NCBI GenBank assembly: GCA_016463045.1
Contig: JAEMSB010000164.1
Coordinates: 1-5,418, forward strand
Direction of reading: 5' to 3'
Source: Niveispirillum sp.
GTDB lineage: Bacteria; Pseudomonadota; Alphaproteobacteria; Azospirillales; Azospirillaceae
DNA length: 5,418 nucleotides
The notes under the pieces were generated by a model. That model saw only the letters and a program-made list of their open reading frames with translations. It did not search any database and was not told where the DNA came from. How positions within the stretch are numbered: the first letter of the stretch is position 1; each line of letters begins with the position of its first letter. Position numbers and translations under genes: made by a program. Positions 1 to 5,418 of this stretch are shown in pieces.

Positions 1-2017
1 CCTTGTGGCCCTGGCTTTCCAGCTTGGCCACGAACTTGCGGGCATGGCCGGGATGGACGCGGTCATCCTTGGTGGAGGTGTAAACAAACGCCTCAGGGTA
101 CTTCACACCCTTGCGGACATTCTGATAGGGGCTGTATTTGGCGATCCAGGCGCGTTCATCGGCCTTTTCCGGGTCGCCATATTCACCCATCCAGGAGGCC
201 CCGGCCAGCATGGTGTGATAGCGCATCATGTCCAGCAGGGGCACGGCCACGATGACGGCGCCGAACAGGTCCGGACGCTGGGTCATGGTGACGCCGGTCA
301 GCAGGCCGCCATTCGACCCGCCCTGGATGCCCAGGCGGGCAGGCTTGGTCACCTTGGTCTTGATCAGGTCTTCGGCCACGGCCTGGAAGTCATCATAGGC
401 GCGCTGACGGTTTTCCTTCAGCGCCGCCTGATGCCAGCGGGGACCAAATTCGCCACCACCCCGGATATTGGCGACGACATAGGCCCCGCCCTGTTCCAGC
501 CAGGCCTTGCCAAACACCGACATATAGGCCGGCGTCATCGAAATCTCGAACCCGCCATAGCCATAGAGCAGGGTCGGATTGTCGCCATTCAGCTTCATGT
601 CCTTCTTATGGACGATGAAATAGGGCACGCGCGTGCCATCCTTGGACACCGCGAAACGCTGTTCGGCGGTCAGGTTGGCGGCATCGAAGCGGGCGGGCAG
701 AGACTTGATGGCCTGCGGCGTACCGCCATTTTCCATGATGTACAGCGTGTCGGGCTGCAGGAAATTGGTGTAGTTCACCAGCACATCGGTGCTGCTGCCA
801 TCGGTCGACACGATGTTCAGGCTGCCATTGGCGGGCAGGGCGATATCGGCCTGGGTCCAGCCGGACGCCCCCTTGCGCGTGGCGACCAGACGGCCCACGA
901 CATTGTCCAGCAGGTCCAGATAGATGGCATCCTTGGCGATGCCCACGCCCTGGATGGCCGCTGTCTCACCCGGCGAATAGATCACATCGACCTTTTCGAC
1001 CTTGCCCGCCGCCGCCTGGGCCAGCGGCACCGCGATCAGGTCGCCCTTTTTCAGCGCCTTGCCGGCCACGGCCCAGTCGTCGCGCAGGGCCACGATCAGG
1101 TCGCCATTCATGACGCCCTTCATATCGACACCCAGCGGCAGGGCCAGCTTCACGACCTTGCCTTCTGGCGTCAGCTGGAACCATTCCTCGGTGAAGAAGT
1201 CGGGCCCGCGCTGCAACAGGATGGTGCTGCCCTCGGGCCGGTGGATGCCCCAGGGGCGCGCCCAGACATCCTTGACACCAACCTCCAGCACGACCGGCGC
1301 GGCGGCCAGATCGGTGCCGCGCTTCCACAGGCGCACCTGACGGGCATAGCCGCTGTCGGTCATGGTGCCGGGGCCGAAATCGGTGGCGACCAGCAGCGTA
1401 TCCTTGTCCATCCAATCCAAAGTCTGTTTGGATTCAACGGTTTGGAATCCGTCCTTCACAAAGGACTTTGTCGCCACGTCGAATTCACGGACCACGACGG
1501 CGTCCTTGCCACCATCGGACAGATAGACGAGGCAACGGCTGGCATCGGCGCCAAAGCAGTTATGGCCCTTATAGACCCAGTTCTTGCCCTCATCCGCCGA
1601 CAGCTTGTCGATATCCAGGATCGTATCCCAGGCGGTGTCGGCGGCCTTGTAGCTGTCCAGGGTGGCGCGGCGCCAGATGCCGCGCACATGCGTCTGGTCC
1701 TGCCAGAAATTATCGACCTTGCCGCCTTCCAGGCTGCCATAGGCGATGCGGTCCTTGGCGGTCAGGACCTTTTCGGCCTCCGCCCGGATGGTCTCAAAAC
1801 GCGGATCGTTCTTCAGGCGGGCGAAACTTTTCTCATTATGCTCCTTGCCCCAATCCAGCGCCTTCTGGCCTTCAACCTCTTCCAGCCAGAAGAACGGGTC
1901 CTGCTTGGCCTGTGCCTCGGCAAAGGGATGGCCCGCCGGCGCATCGGCCGCCAGGGTGGGGGTCGCCGAAAGGGCGATAAGGGCTGCCGCCGTCATCAAC
2001 GCGCTCCGTACTGACAT
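1..2017 (-). CDS. Secreted prolyl oligopeptidase (family S9A), 3' end truncated by window
   Basis: Serine peptidase of the prolyl oligopeptidase family, which cleaves short peptides after proline. I translated 672 codons from ATG 2017 without a stop or frameshift; the C-terminus runs off the left edge. Residues 1-24 look like a Sec signal peptide (Arg4, hydrophobic stretch 6-18, TLAA before D25), so a periplasmic or exported enzyme is likely. An N-terminal helical part contains DPFFWLEEVEG; roughly residues 80-430 would be the beta-propeller, and the alpha/beta-hydrolase domain follows. Visible active-site residues are Tyr487 and Phe490 in YGYGGF, nucleophile Ser568 in GGSNGG, Trp609 in ASWMGEYG (proline stacking), Asp651 in KDDRV and Arg653. 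By recall these match porcine Y473, F476, S554, W595, D641 and R643, with near-constant offsets of 14 then 10. The catalytic His should lie near residue 690, outside the window. ATG 2017 is chosen because it gives the complete signal peptide; Met8 is an alternative. The gene is divergent from the transporter gene. Family assignment is firm; substrate is inferred. Confidence 0.95.
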   Translation of the reverse strand, partial: MSVRSALMTAAALIALSATPTLAADAPAGHPFAEAQAKQDPFFWLEEVEGQKALDWGKEHNEKSFARLKNDPRFETIRAEAEKVLTAKDRIAYGSLEGGKVDNFWQDQTHVRGIWRRATLDSYKAADTAWDTILDIDKLSADEGKNWVYKGHNCFGADASRCLVYLSDGGKDAVVVREFDVATKSFVKDGFQTVESKQTLDWMDKDTLLVATDFGPGTMTDSGYARQVRLWKRGTDLAAAPVVLEVGVKDVWARPWGIHRPEGSTILLQRGPDFFTEEWFQLTPEGKVVKLALPLGVDMKGVMNGDLIVALRDDWAVAGKALKKGDLIAVPLAQAAAGKVEKVDVIYSPGETAAIQGVGIAKDAIYLDLLDNVVGRLVATRKGASGWTQADIALPANGSLNIVSTDGSSTDVLVNYTNFLQPDTLYIMENGGTPQAIKSLPARFDAANLTAEQRFAVSKDGTRVPYFIVHKKDMKLNGDNPTLLYGYGGFEISMTPAYMSVFGKAWLEQGGAYVVANIRGGGEFGPRWHQAALKENRQRAYDDFQAVAEDLIKTKVTKPARLGIQGGSNGGLLTGVTMTQRPDLFGAVIVAVPLLDMMRYHTMLAGASWMGEYGDPEKADERAWIAKYSPYQNVRKGVKYPEAFVYTSTKDDRVHPGHARKFVAKLESQGHK
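1414..1466. repeat. Two close perfect inverted repeats inside the peptidase gene
   Basis: AATCCAAA (1414-1421) and TTTGGATT (1427-1434) form an 8-bp perfect stem with a 5-nt loop. After 16 nt, GTCCTT (1451-1456) and AAGGAC (1461-1466) form a 6-bp stem with a 4-nt loop. GTTTGGA also recurs at 1426-1432 and 1440-1446. The stretch is more AT-rich than its surroundings and encodes residues about 184-202 of the peptidase, in the propeller region. The symmetry is visible; any function is unknown. Confidence 0.4.
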
Positions 2018-2027
2018 TATCCGCGTA

Positions 2028-2033
2028 TCCTTT
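2028..2033 (-). promoter_or_regulatory. Probable ribosome binding site of the prolyl oligopeptidase gene
   Basis: On the minus strand AAAGGA ends 10 nt before ATG 2017, a slightly long but workable Shine-Dalgarno spacing. A better match, GGAGG (plus-strand 2038-2042), lies 20 nt from the ATG, which is too far for normal use. The closer site supports the start at 2017. I saw no in-frame start codon between the GGAGG and this ATG. Confidence 0.45.
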
Positions 2034-2053
2034 GTTGCCTCCGATGGCCGTCC

Positions 2054-2077
2054 GAAGCCAACGGTTCTTATGGCTTC
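2054..2077. repeat. Inverted repeat GAAGCCA-N10-TGGCTTC upstream of the peptidase gene
   Basis: Perfect 7-bp arms at 2054-2060 and 2071-2077 flank a 10-nt spacer. The element sits 36-60 nt upstream of the peptidase ATG, where an operator or a leader hairpin could lie. The symmetry is directly visible. A regulatory role is inference, and no known operator consensus was recognised. Confidence 0.4.
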
Positions 2078-2135
2078 CTGCGTATCATCGCAGCGCGACC
2101 GGGGTAAGCGGGTGATACAAAGCTGAAACAAATCC

Positions 2136-2164
2136 GGTGCCGGCCATTGACCGGACTCGGCACC
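2136..2164. repeat. Inverted repeat GGTGCCG-N15-CGGCACC in the divergent gap
   Basis: Perfect 7-bp arms at 2136-2142 and 2158-2164 are separated by 15 nt. A competing 5-bp pairing, TCCGG (2133-2137) with CCGGA (2151-2155), shares part of the left arm, so two exclusive folds are possible. The element lies near the middle of the peptidase/transporter gap. Function is unknown, and GC-rich sequence makes chance symmetry fairly likely. Confidence 0.3.
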
Positions 2165-2343
2165 AGGGCTGATCCCGGCGGGGCGACATGTCGGCGACGC
2201 GCTTGACCATGGTGGCAAAAGTGCCCAAAGGTCACAGCCTCATGCCGCTGGTCCAATGTGACAATGTGGACGGGTCTTCCGCCCTGAACAGCGCCCCAGT
2301 GAGCCTTATCGTGACCCAGCAGACCGTCAGACTTGCCGACAGC

Positions 2344-3561
2344 ATGCCATCCACGCCGCCCGTCGTGCCAGTGCCGGCGGGCCCACAATTCGTGGTCCGG
2401 ATCGTAGGCGCGGTGGCTGTCGCCCATCTGCTGAACGACCTGATCCAGGCGGTGCTGCCCGCCATCTATCCCATGCTGAAGGCGCATTACACGCTGAGCT
2501 TCGGGCAGATCGGCTGGCTGGCCATGACCTACCAGTTCACGGCCTCACTGCTGCAGCCCTGGATCGGGCTTTACACCGACAAGCATCCCAAGCCCTGGCT
2601 GCTGCCCATCGGCATGGGGGTGACCTTGGCAGGCGTTATCTTCTTGGCGCTGTCGGGCAGCTATCCCATGCTGATCCTGTCGTCGGTGACCATTGGCATC
2701 GGGTCCGCCACCTTTCATCCGGAGGCGTCACGGGTGGCGCGCATGGCGTCGGGCGGGCGGTTCGGTACCGCACAGTCGGCGTTCCAGGTGGGGGGCAATA
2801 CGGGATCGGCCATCGGCCCGCTGGTGGCCTCTGCCGTGATCCTGCCCTTTGGGCAGACGGCGGTGGGCTGGGTTGCCATCGCGGCGGTTGCGGCCATCTG
2901 GGTTCTGTTCGGCGTCACGCGCTGGCGGCTGCATCATCCGCAGGCCAAGGTGGCCGTGGCGGGTCTGGCCCCTGCCTTCCGCTATGGCCGGGCCACGGTG
3001 ATCCGGGCGCTGGCGGTGATCGGCGTGCTGATGTTCGCCAAGTTCATCTATATCGGCGCCATCACCAACTACTTCACCTTCTACCTGATCGAACGGTTCG
3101 GCCTGTCGGTGCAGCAGTCGCAGCTTTACCTGTTCTGCTTCCTGGCTGCCGTCGCGGCGGGCACCTTTGCCGGCGGGCCGGTGGGGGACCGGATCGGGCG
3201 CAAGGCCGTGATCTGGGTCTCCTTTCTGGGCGTGGCGCCGTTTGCCCTGCTGCTGCCGCATGCCGACCTGTTCTGGACGGCGGTGCTGGCCATCACCATC
3301 GGTCTGATCATGTCGTCGGCCTTTGCCGCCCTGGTCGTCTACGCGCAGGAGATTGTGCCCGGCCGGGTCGGGCTGGTCTCCGGCCTGATGTTCGGGTTGA
3401 TGTTTGGGATCAGCGGCATCGGGGCGGCGGCCCTGGGCAATCTGGCCGATATCCACGGCATCACCTGGGTTTACCAGTTCTGTGCCTACCTGCCGCTGCT
3501 GGGCCTGGTCACGGCGCTGCTGCCATCGTCACCGGAACGGCGGCTCAGGGCCGGGGGCTGA
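2344..3561 (+). CDS. fsr: MFS efflux transporter, fosmidomycin-resistance (Fsr) type
   Basis: Inner-membrane major facilitator superfamily exporter of 405 residues, the normal size for a 12-helix MFS protein. The first helix region carries AHLLNDLIQ (28-36), followed by AIYPMLK, LSFGQIG, TYQFTASLLQP (62-72) and FHPEASRVARMASGGR (124-139), all typical of the Fsr branch. MFS motif A appears in the loop after helix 2 as GLYTDKHPKP (75-84) and again in the second half as GDRIGRK (281-287). QVGGNTGSAIGPL (148-160) is the conserved helix-5 antiporter-type segment. E. coli Fsr confers fosmidomycin resistance, probably by proton-driven efflux; the substrate here is unknown and drug export need not be its natural role. 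The start is uncertain: ATG 2344 gives a family-like N-terminus but has no clear Shine-Dalgarno. The frame is open back to ATG 2188, which would add 52 unfamiliar residues. The 3' end overlaps the end of anmK. Confidence 0.88.
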   Translation: MPSTPPVVPVPAGPQFVVRIVGAVAVAHLLNDLIQAVLPAIYPMLKAHYTLSFGQIGWLAMTYQFTASLLQPWIGLYTDKHPKPWLLPIGMGVTLAGVIFLALSGSYPMLILSSVTIGIGSATFHPEASRVARMASGGRFGTAQSAFQVGGNTGSAIGPLVASAVILPFGQTAVGWVAIAAVAAIWVLFGVTRWRLHHPQAKVAVAGLAPAFRYGRATVIRALAVIGVLMFAKFIYIGAITNYFTFYLIERFGLSVQQSQLYLFCFLAAVAAGTFAGGPVGDRIGRKAVIWVSFLGVAPFALLLPHADLFWTAVLAITIGLIMSSAFAALVVYAQEIVPGRVGLVSGLMFGLMFGISGIGAAALGNLADIHGITWVYQFCAYLPLLGLVTALLPSSPERRLRAGG

Positions 3562-4627
3562 ACCGCCCGCCCGTCATCGGTTCCGGCACGCCCGTGGTGC
3601 CGGGCAGGGACAAAGGCAGGCCCAGGCGCGAGCGGACGGCCAGATAGGCAAATGCTTCGGCCTCCAACGCATCGCCGTTCCAGCCCTGGCCATCCACGGG
3701 CGCCACGGGCACCCCGTCCAGCCGGTCGGCCAGCATCCACATCAAGGTCTCGTTCCGCCGCCCGCCGCCACAGATCAACCAGCGTTTGGGCCGGGCCGGC
3801 ACATGGTCCAGGGCGCGGATGATGGTTTCGGCGGTAAAAGCCGTCAGGGTGGCCGCCGCATCCTCCGTCGACAGGTTGGACATGGCCGCCTTGGCCCAGG
3901 CGTCGCGGTCCAGCGATTTTGGCGGCTTTGCTGCGAAATATGGATGGTTCAGCAGCCGGGCCAGCATGTCATCATCGATATGGCCCGCGCCGGCAATGCG
4001 CCCGCCATCATCGTAGGGCTCCCCGGTGCGCGACAAAACCAAATCGTCGATCAGGGCATTGCCCGGCCCGGTATCAAAGGCCACCACATCCAGCGGTCCT
4101 TCGCCCAACCAGGTGATGTTGGCGACGCCACCGATATTCAGGATGGCCAGGGGGCGGTCCATGTCACTGGCCAGCGCCTGATGATAGAGCGGCACCAGTG
4201 GCGCACCCTGGCCGCCGGCCTTTACATCATTGGTGCGGAAATCATGGACCACATCAATGCCCGTTGCCGCCGCCAGCCGGGCGCCGTCCCCGATCTGCCA
4301 GGTGTGGCGGCGGTCGGGCGCGTGCAGGATGGTGTGGCCGTGAAAGCCGATTAAATCCACAGCAGCCGGCTCAACCTCCTGCACACGCAGCAGGCTTGCC
4401 ACCGCCTCGGCATGCAGGTCGGTCAGTTCCTCTGCCACGCCCTGCACATCGCCAACACCGCCCAGCACCGACCGCAGCCGGTCACGGAAGGCGCGGCGGT
4501 AGGGGGTGAAGATGAAGCCCAGAGGCTCCACAAAGCCATGGCCATCGGTGCGAACCAGGGCGGCGTCGATGCCGTCCATGGAGGTGCCGCTCATCAAGCC
4601 GACTGTCAGGAAACGCTGCAATGCCAT
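3545..4627 (-). CDS. anmK: Anhydro-N-acetylmuramic acid kinase
   Basis: Cytoplasmic murein-recycling enzyme that uses ATP and water to open the 1,6-anhydro ring of anhydroMurNAc, giving MurNAc-6-phosphate. The 360-residue product is near the usual length of about 370. Family signatures run in order: the phosphate-binding loop GLMSGTSMDGID (10-21), GFHGHTILH (94-102), the FRTND segment with catalytic Asp134 followed by AGGQGAPLVP (137-146), NIGGVANIT (164-172), FDTGPGN (184-190) with a second nucleotide-binding glycine loop, and CGGGRRN (286-292). No key residue appears to be missing. The start is ATG 4627; an adjacent in-frame GTG at 4630 would add one residue. Neither has a strong Shine-Dalgarno. 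The gene is divergent from tyrS across a short gap, and its last 17 bp overlap the transporter gene on the other strand. In E. coli the product is passed to MurQ, which is not in this window. Confidence 0.96.
   Translation of the reverse strand: MALQRFLTVGLMSGTSMDGIDAALVRTDGHGFVEPLGFIFTPYRRAFRDRLRSVLGGVGDVQGVAEELTDLHAEAVASLLRVQEVEPAAVDLIGFHGHTILHAPDRRHTWQIGDGARLAAATGIDVVHDFRTNDVKAGGQGAPLVPLYHQALASDMDRPLAILNIGGVANITWLGEGPLDVVAFDTGPGNALIDDLVLSRTGEPYDDGGRIAGAGHIDDDMLARLLNHPYFAAKPPKSLDRDAWAKAAMSNLSTEDAAATLTAFTAETIIRALDHVPARPKRWLICGGGRRNETLMWMLADRLDGVPVAPVDGQGWNGDALEAEAFAYLAVRSRLGLPLSLPGTTGVPEPMTGGRFSPRP
3583..3603. terminator. GC-rich hairpin just past the transporter stop, possible weak terminator
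   Basis: CCGGCAC (3583-3589) and GTGCCGG (3597-3603) are perfect 7-bp arms around a 7-nt loop, beginning 22 nt after the transporter TGA. No T-run follows on the plus strand, so this is not a standard intrinsic terminator. It could stabilise the transporter mRNA 3' end or help Rho-dependent termination. It lies inside the last codons of anmK (PGTTGVP), so protein coding alone may explain it. Confidence 0.25.
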
Positions 4628-4710
4628 CACGCACCATGCTCTGGATTTCTAGATGTGCTACCACGCCCTTGGCCATTGGGGCCATTCTCGAACATCAAGG
4701 TCTATGAAAG
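4628..4710. other. Divergent intergenic region between anmK and tyrS
   Basis: This 83-bp gap must contain the start signals of both divergent genes, so their promoters are probably close together or overlapping. No strong sigma-70-like boxes stood out. A direct repeat of GGCCATT (4671-4677 and 4680-4686, period 9) overlaps a small inverted repeat TGGCC-N5-GGCCA (4670-4684). No T-box-like leader for tyrS is visible, and the gap is too short for one. Confidence 0.5.
4697..4700 (+). promoter_or_regulatory. Possible ribosome binding site of tyrS
   Basis: AAGG ends 10 nt before ATG 4711, and GAAAG lies immediately before the ATG but is too close to serve. An ATG at 4704 is in a different frame and can be excluded as the tyrS start. 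The match is weak, so the start rests mainly on the protein's N-terminus. Confidence 0.35.
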
Positions 4711-5418
4711 ATGAGCACCACCACCGTTCCCGCGAACATCAAGTCCGAATTCCTGCGCGTGATGGTGGAGCGTGGCTATTATCATCAGGCCACCGATCTT
4801 GAGGCGCTGGACAAGCAACTGACCGACGGGATCGTCACCGGCTATATCGGTTTCGACGCGACGGCGACCAGCCTGCATGTCGGCTCGCTGATCCAGATCA
4901 TGATCCTGCGGCGGTTGCAGCAGGCTGGTCATCGCCCCATCGCCCTGATGGGTGGCGGCACCACCAAGATCGGCGACCCGACCTTCAAGGATGAGGCGCG
5001 CCCGCTGCTGACCAATGAGGTTATCGACCAGAATATCCAGGGCATCCTGACGCCGTTCAACCGGCTGATCAAATTCGGCGACGGGCCGACCGATGCCCTG
5101 CTGGCCAATAATGCCGACTGGTTGGATGAACTGCGCTACATCCCGTTCCTGCGCGATGTGGGCCGGCATTTCACCATCAACCGCATGCTGACCTTTGACA
5201 GCGTCAAGCTGCGCCTGGACCGTGAACAGCCGCTGACCTTCCTTGAATTCAACTACATGATCCTGCAGGCCTATGATTTCGTGGAGCTGCAGCGCCGCTT
5301 CGGCTGCACCTTGCAGTGCGGCGGGTCGGACCAGTGGGGCAACATCGTTAATGGTGTCGAGCTGGGCCGCCGCATCGCCAATACGCAGCTTTTCGGCCTC
5401 ACGTCGCCGCTGCTGACT
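4711..5418 (+). CDS. tyrS: Tyrosyl-tRNA synthetase, N-terminal 236 residues (3' end outside window)
   Basis: Cytoplasmic class I aminoacyl-tRNA synthetase that activates tyrosine with ATP and loads it onto tRNA-Tyr. The 236 codons in view cover most of the Rossmann catalytic domain. YIGFDATATSLHVGSL (45-60) contains the tyrosine pocket start and the HIGH signature in the form HVGS, a substitution I take to be a normal variant in this enzyme family. GGGTTKIGDP (81-90), NRMLTFDSVK (157-166) and LEFNYMILQAYDF (178-190) follow; Tyr182, Gln186 and Asp189 of the last one are the expected tyrosine-binding positions. QCGGSDQWGNI (202-212) is diagnostic of bacterial TyrRS. The sequence ends at TSPLLT, just before where the KMSKS loop should appear, so the anticodon-binding and S4-like C-terminal parts are not visible. 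The family's full length is about 400-425 residues. It is divergent from anmK, with no sign of attenuation or T-box control upstream. Confidence 0.97.
   Translation, partial: MSTTTVPANIKSEFLRVMVERGYYHQATDLEALDKQLTDGIVTGYIGFDATATSLHVGSLIQIMILRRLQQAGHRPIALMGGGTTKIGDPTFKDEARPLLTNEVIDQNIQGILTPFNRLIKFGDGPTDALLANNADWLDELRYIPFLRDVGRHFTINRMLTFDSVKLRLDREQPLTFLEFNYMILQAYDFVELQRRFGCTLQCGGSDQWGNIVNGVELGRRIANTQLFGLTSPLLT

Larger units (their letters stand above)
2018..2343. other. Divergent intergenic region between peptidase and transporter genes
   Basis: This 326-bp gap should hold the promoters of both flanking genes, because they are transcribed away from each other. I could not pick out a convincing -35/-10 pair on either strand. 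It contains two perfect 7-bp inverted repeats (2054-2077 and 2136-2164), a 6-bp inverted repeat GTCACA/TGTGAC (2231-2236 and 2257-2262) and a short direct repeat CAATGTG (2254-2260 and 2262-2268). The part from 2188 onward is open in the transporter frame and could be an N-terminal extension. Its third codon positions are less G/C-biased than in the transporter body and it includes codons such as AGA, CCA and AAA, so I treat it as leader sequence. No small RNA or tRNA was recognised. Confidence 0.6.

Noticed and set aside
966..1740. Minus-strand open frames at 966-1415 and 1456-1740
   Set aside because: They lie out of frame within the peptidase gene on the same strand and encode low-complexity Arg/Gly/Ala-rich sequence without a family signature.
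5..2014. A 669-codon open frame on the plus strand covering almost the whole peptidase gene
   Set aside because: It is antisense to a peptidase gene with intact signal peptide and active-site motifs. Its product is rich in Gly, His, Ala, Gln and Asp with no recognisable domain, as expected from the reverse reading of a GC-rich gene.
2018..2187. Candidate promoter boxes such as TTGTTT and CTTACC on the minus strand
   Set aside because: The matches to a -35/-10 pair are poor, and alphaproteobacterial promoters are too loosely defined to call by eye.
2068..2487. A 139-codon minus-strand open frame over the divergent gap and transporter start
   Set aside because: It overlaps the conserved start of the transporter on the other strand and its product shows no recognisable domain. 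It would also remove the space needed for the peptidase leader.
2728..3456. A 242-codon minus-strand open frame opposite the transporter
   Set aside because: The His/Gln/Asp/Arg-rich product is the mirror of hydrophobic membrane-helix codons in a GC-rich gene; the transporter motifs are on the plus strand.
3404..4354. A 316-codon plus-strand open frame running from the transporter end across anmK
   Set aside because: It is out of frame with the transporter and antisense to well-conserved anmK motifs, and it has no recognisable domain of its own.
4702..5169. A 155-codon minus-strand open frame opposite tyrS
   Set aside because: It is antisense to the conserved catalytic domain of tyrS, with no independent family signature.
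1..5418. Search for a defence system, mobile element, CRISPR array, prophage remnant or biosynthetic cluster
   Set aside because: All four genes are recognisable chromosomal families, with no transposase, integrase, terminal repeats, spacer array or toxin-antitoxin-like small gene pair.

Overview
This is a GC-rich window (about 60-65% by eye) with strong G/C bias at third codon positions. Gene content and protein style suggest an alphaproteobacterium, possibly in or near the Rhodospirillales or Sphingomonadales. That placement is inference, since no rRNA or other marker gene is present.

The layout is four protein genes, two of them cut by the window edges. (1) Positions 1-2017, minus strand: a secreted prolyl oligopeptidase (peptidase family S9A). 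It has a signal peptide and most of the active site, but the C-terminus with the catalytic His lies off the left edge. (2) Positions 2344-3561, plus strand: an MFS efflux transporter of the fosmidomycin-resistance (Fsr) type, divergent from the peptidase across a 326-bp gap that holds several short inverted repeats. (3) Positions 3545-4627, minus strand: anmK, anhydro-N-acetylmuramic acid kinase. Its 3' end overlaps the 3' end of the transporter gene by 17 bp, tail to tail. (4) Positions 4711-5418, plus strand: tyrS, tyrosyl-tRNA synthetase, divergent from anmK across an 83-bp gap and cut off at the right edge before its KMSKS loop.

The genes do not form one pathway. anmK acts in cell-wall (murein) recycling and tyrS in translation. 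Their closeness matches a linkage also known in E. coli (anmK-mliC-pdxH-tyrS-pdxY) and is probably an ancestral chromosomal neighbourhood. The transporter probably exports small molecules across the inner membrane, and the peptidase probably degrades short proline-containing peptides in the periplasm. Because strands alternate (- + - +), each gene is probably its own transcription unit.

I see no RNA gene, insertion sequence, CRISPR array, prophage or integration site, and no sign of an undescribed multi-gene system. The points worth a second look are small: the convergent gene overlap with a GC-rich hairpin beside it, inverted repeats in the peptidase/transporter gap, an uncertain transporter start, and two close hairpins inside the peptidase gene.
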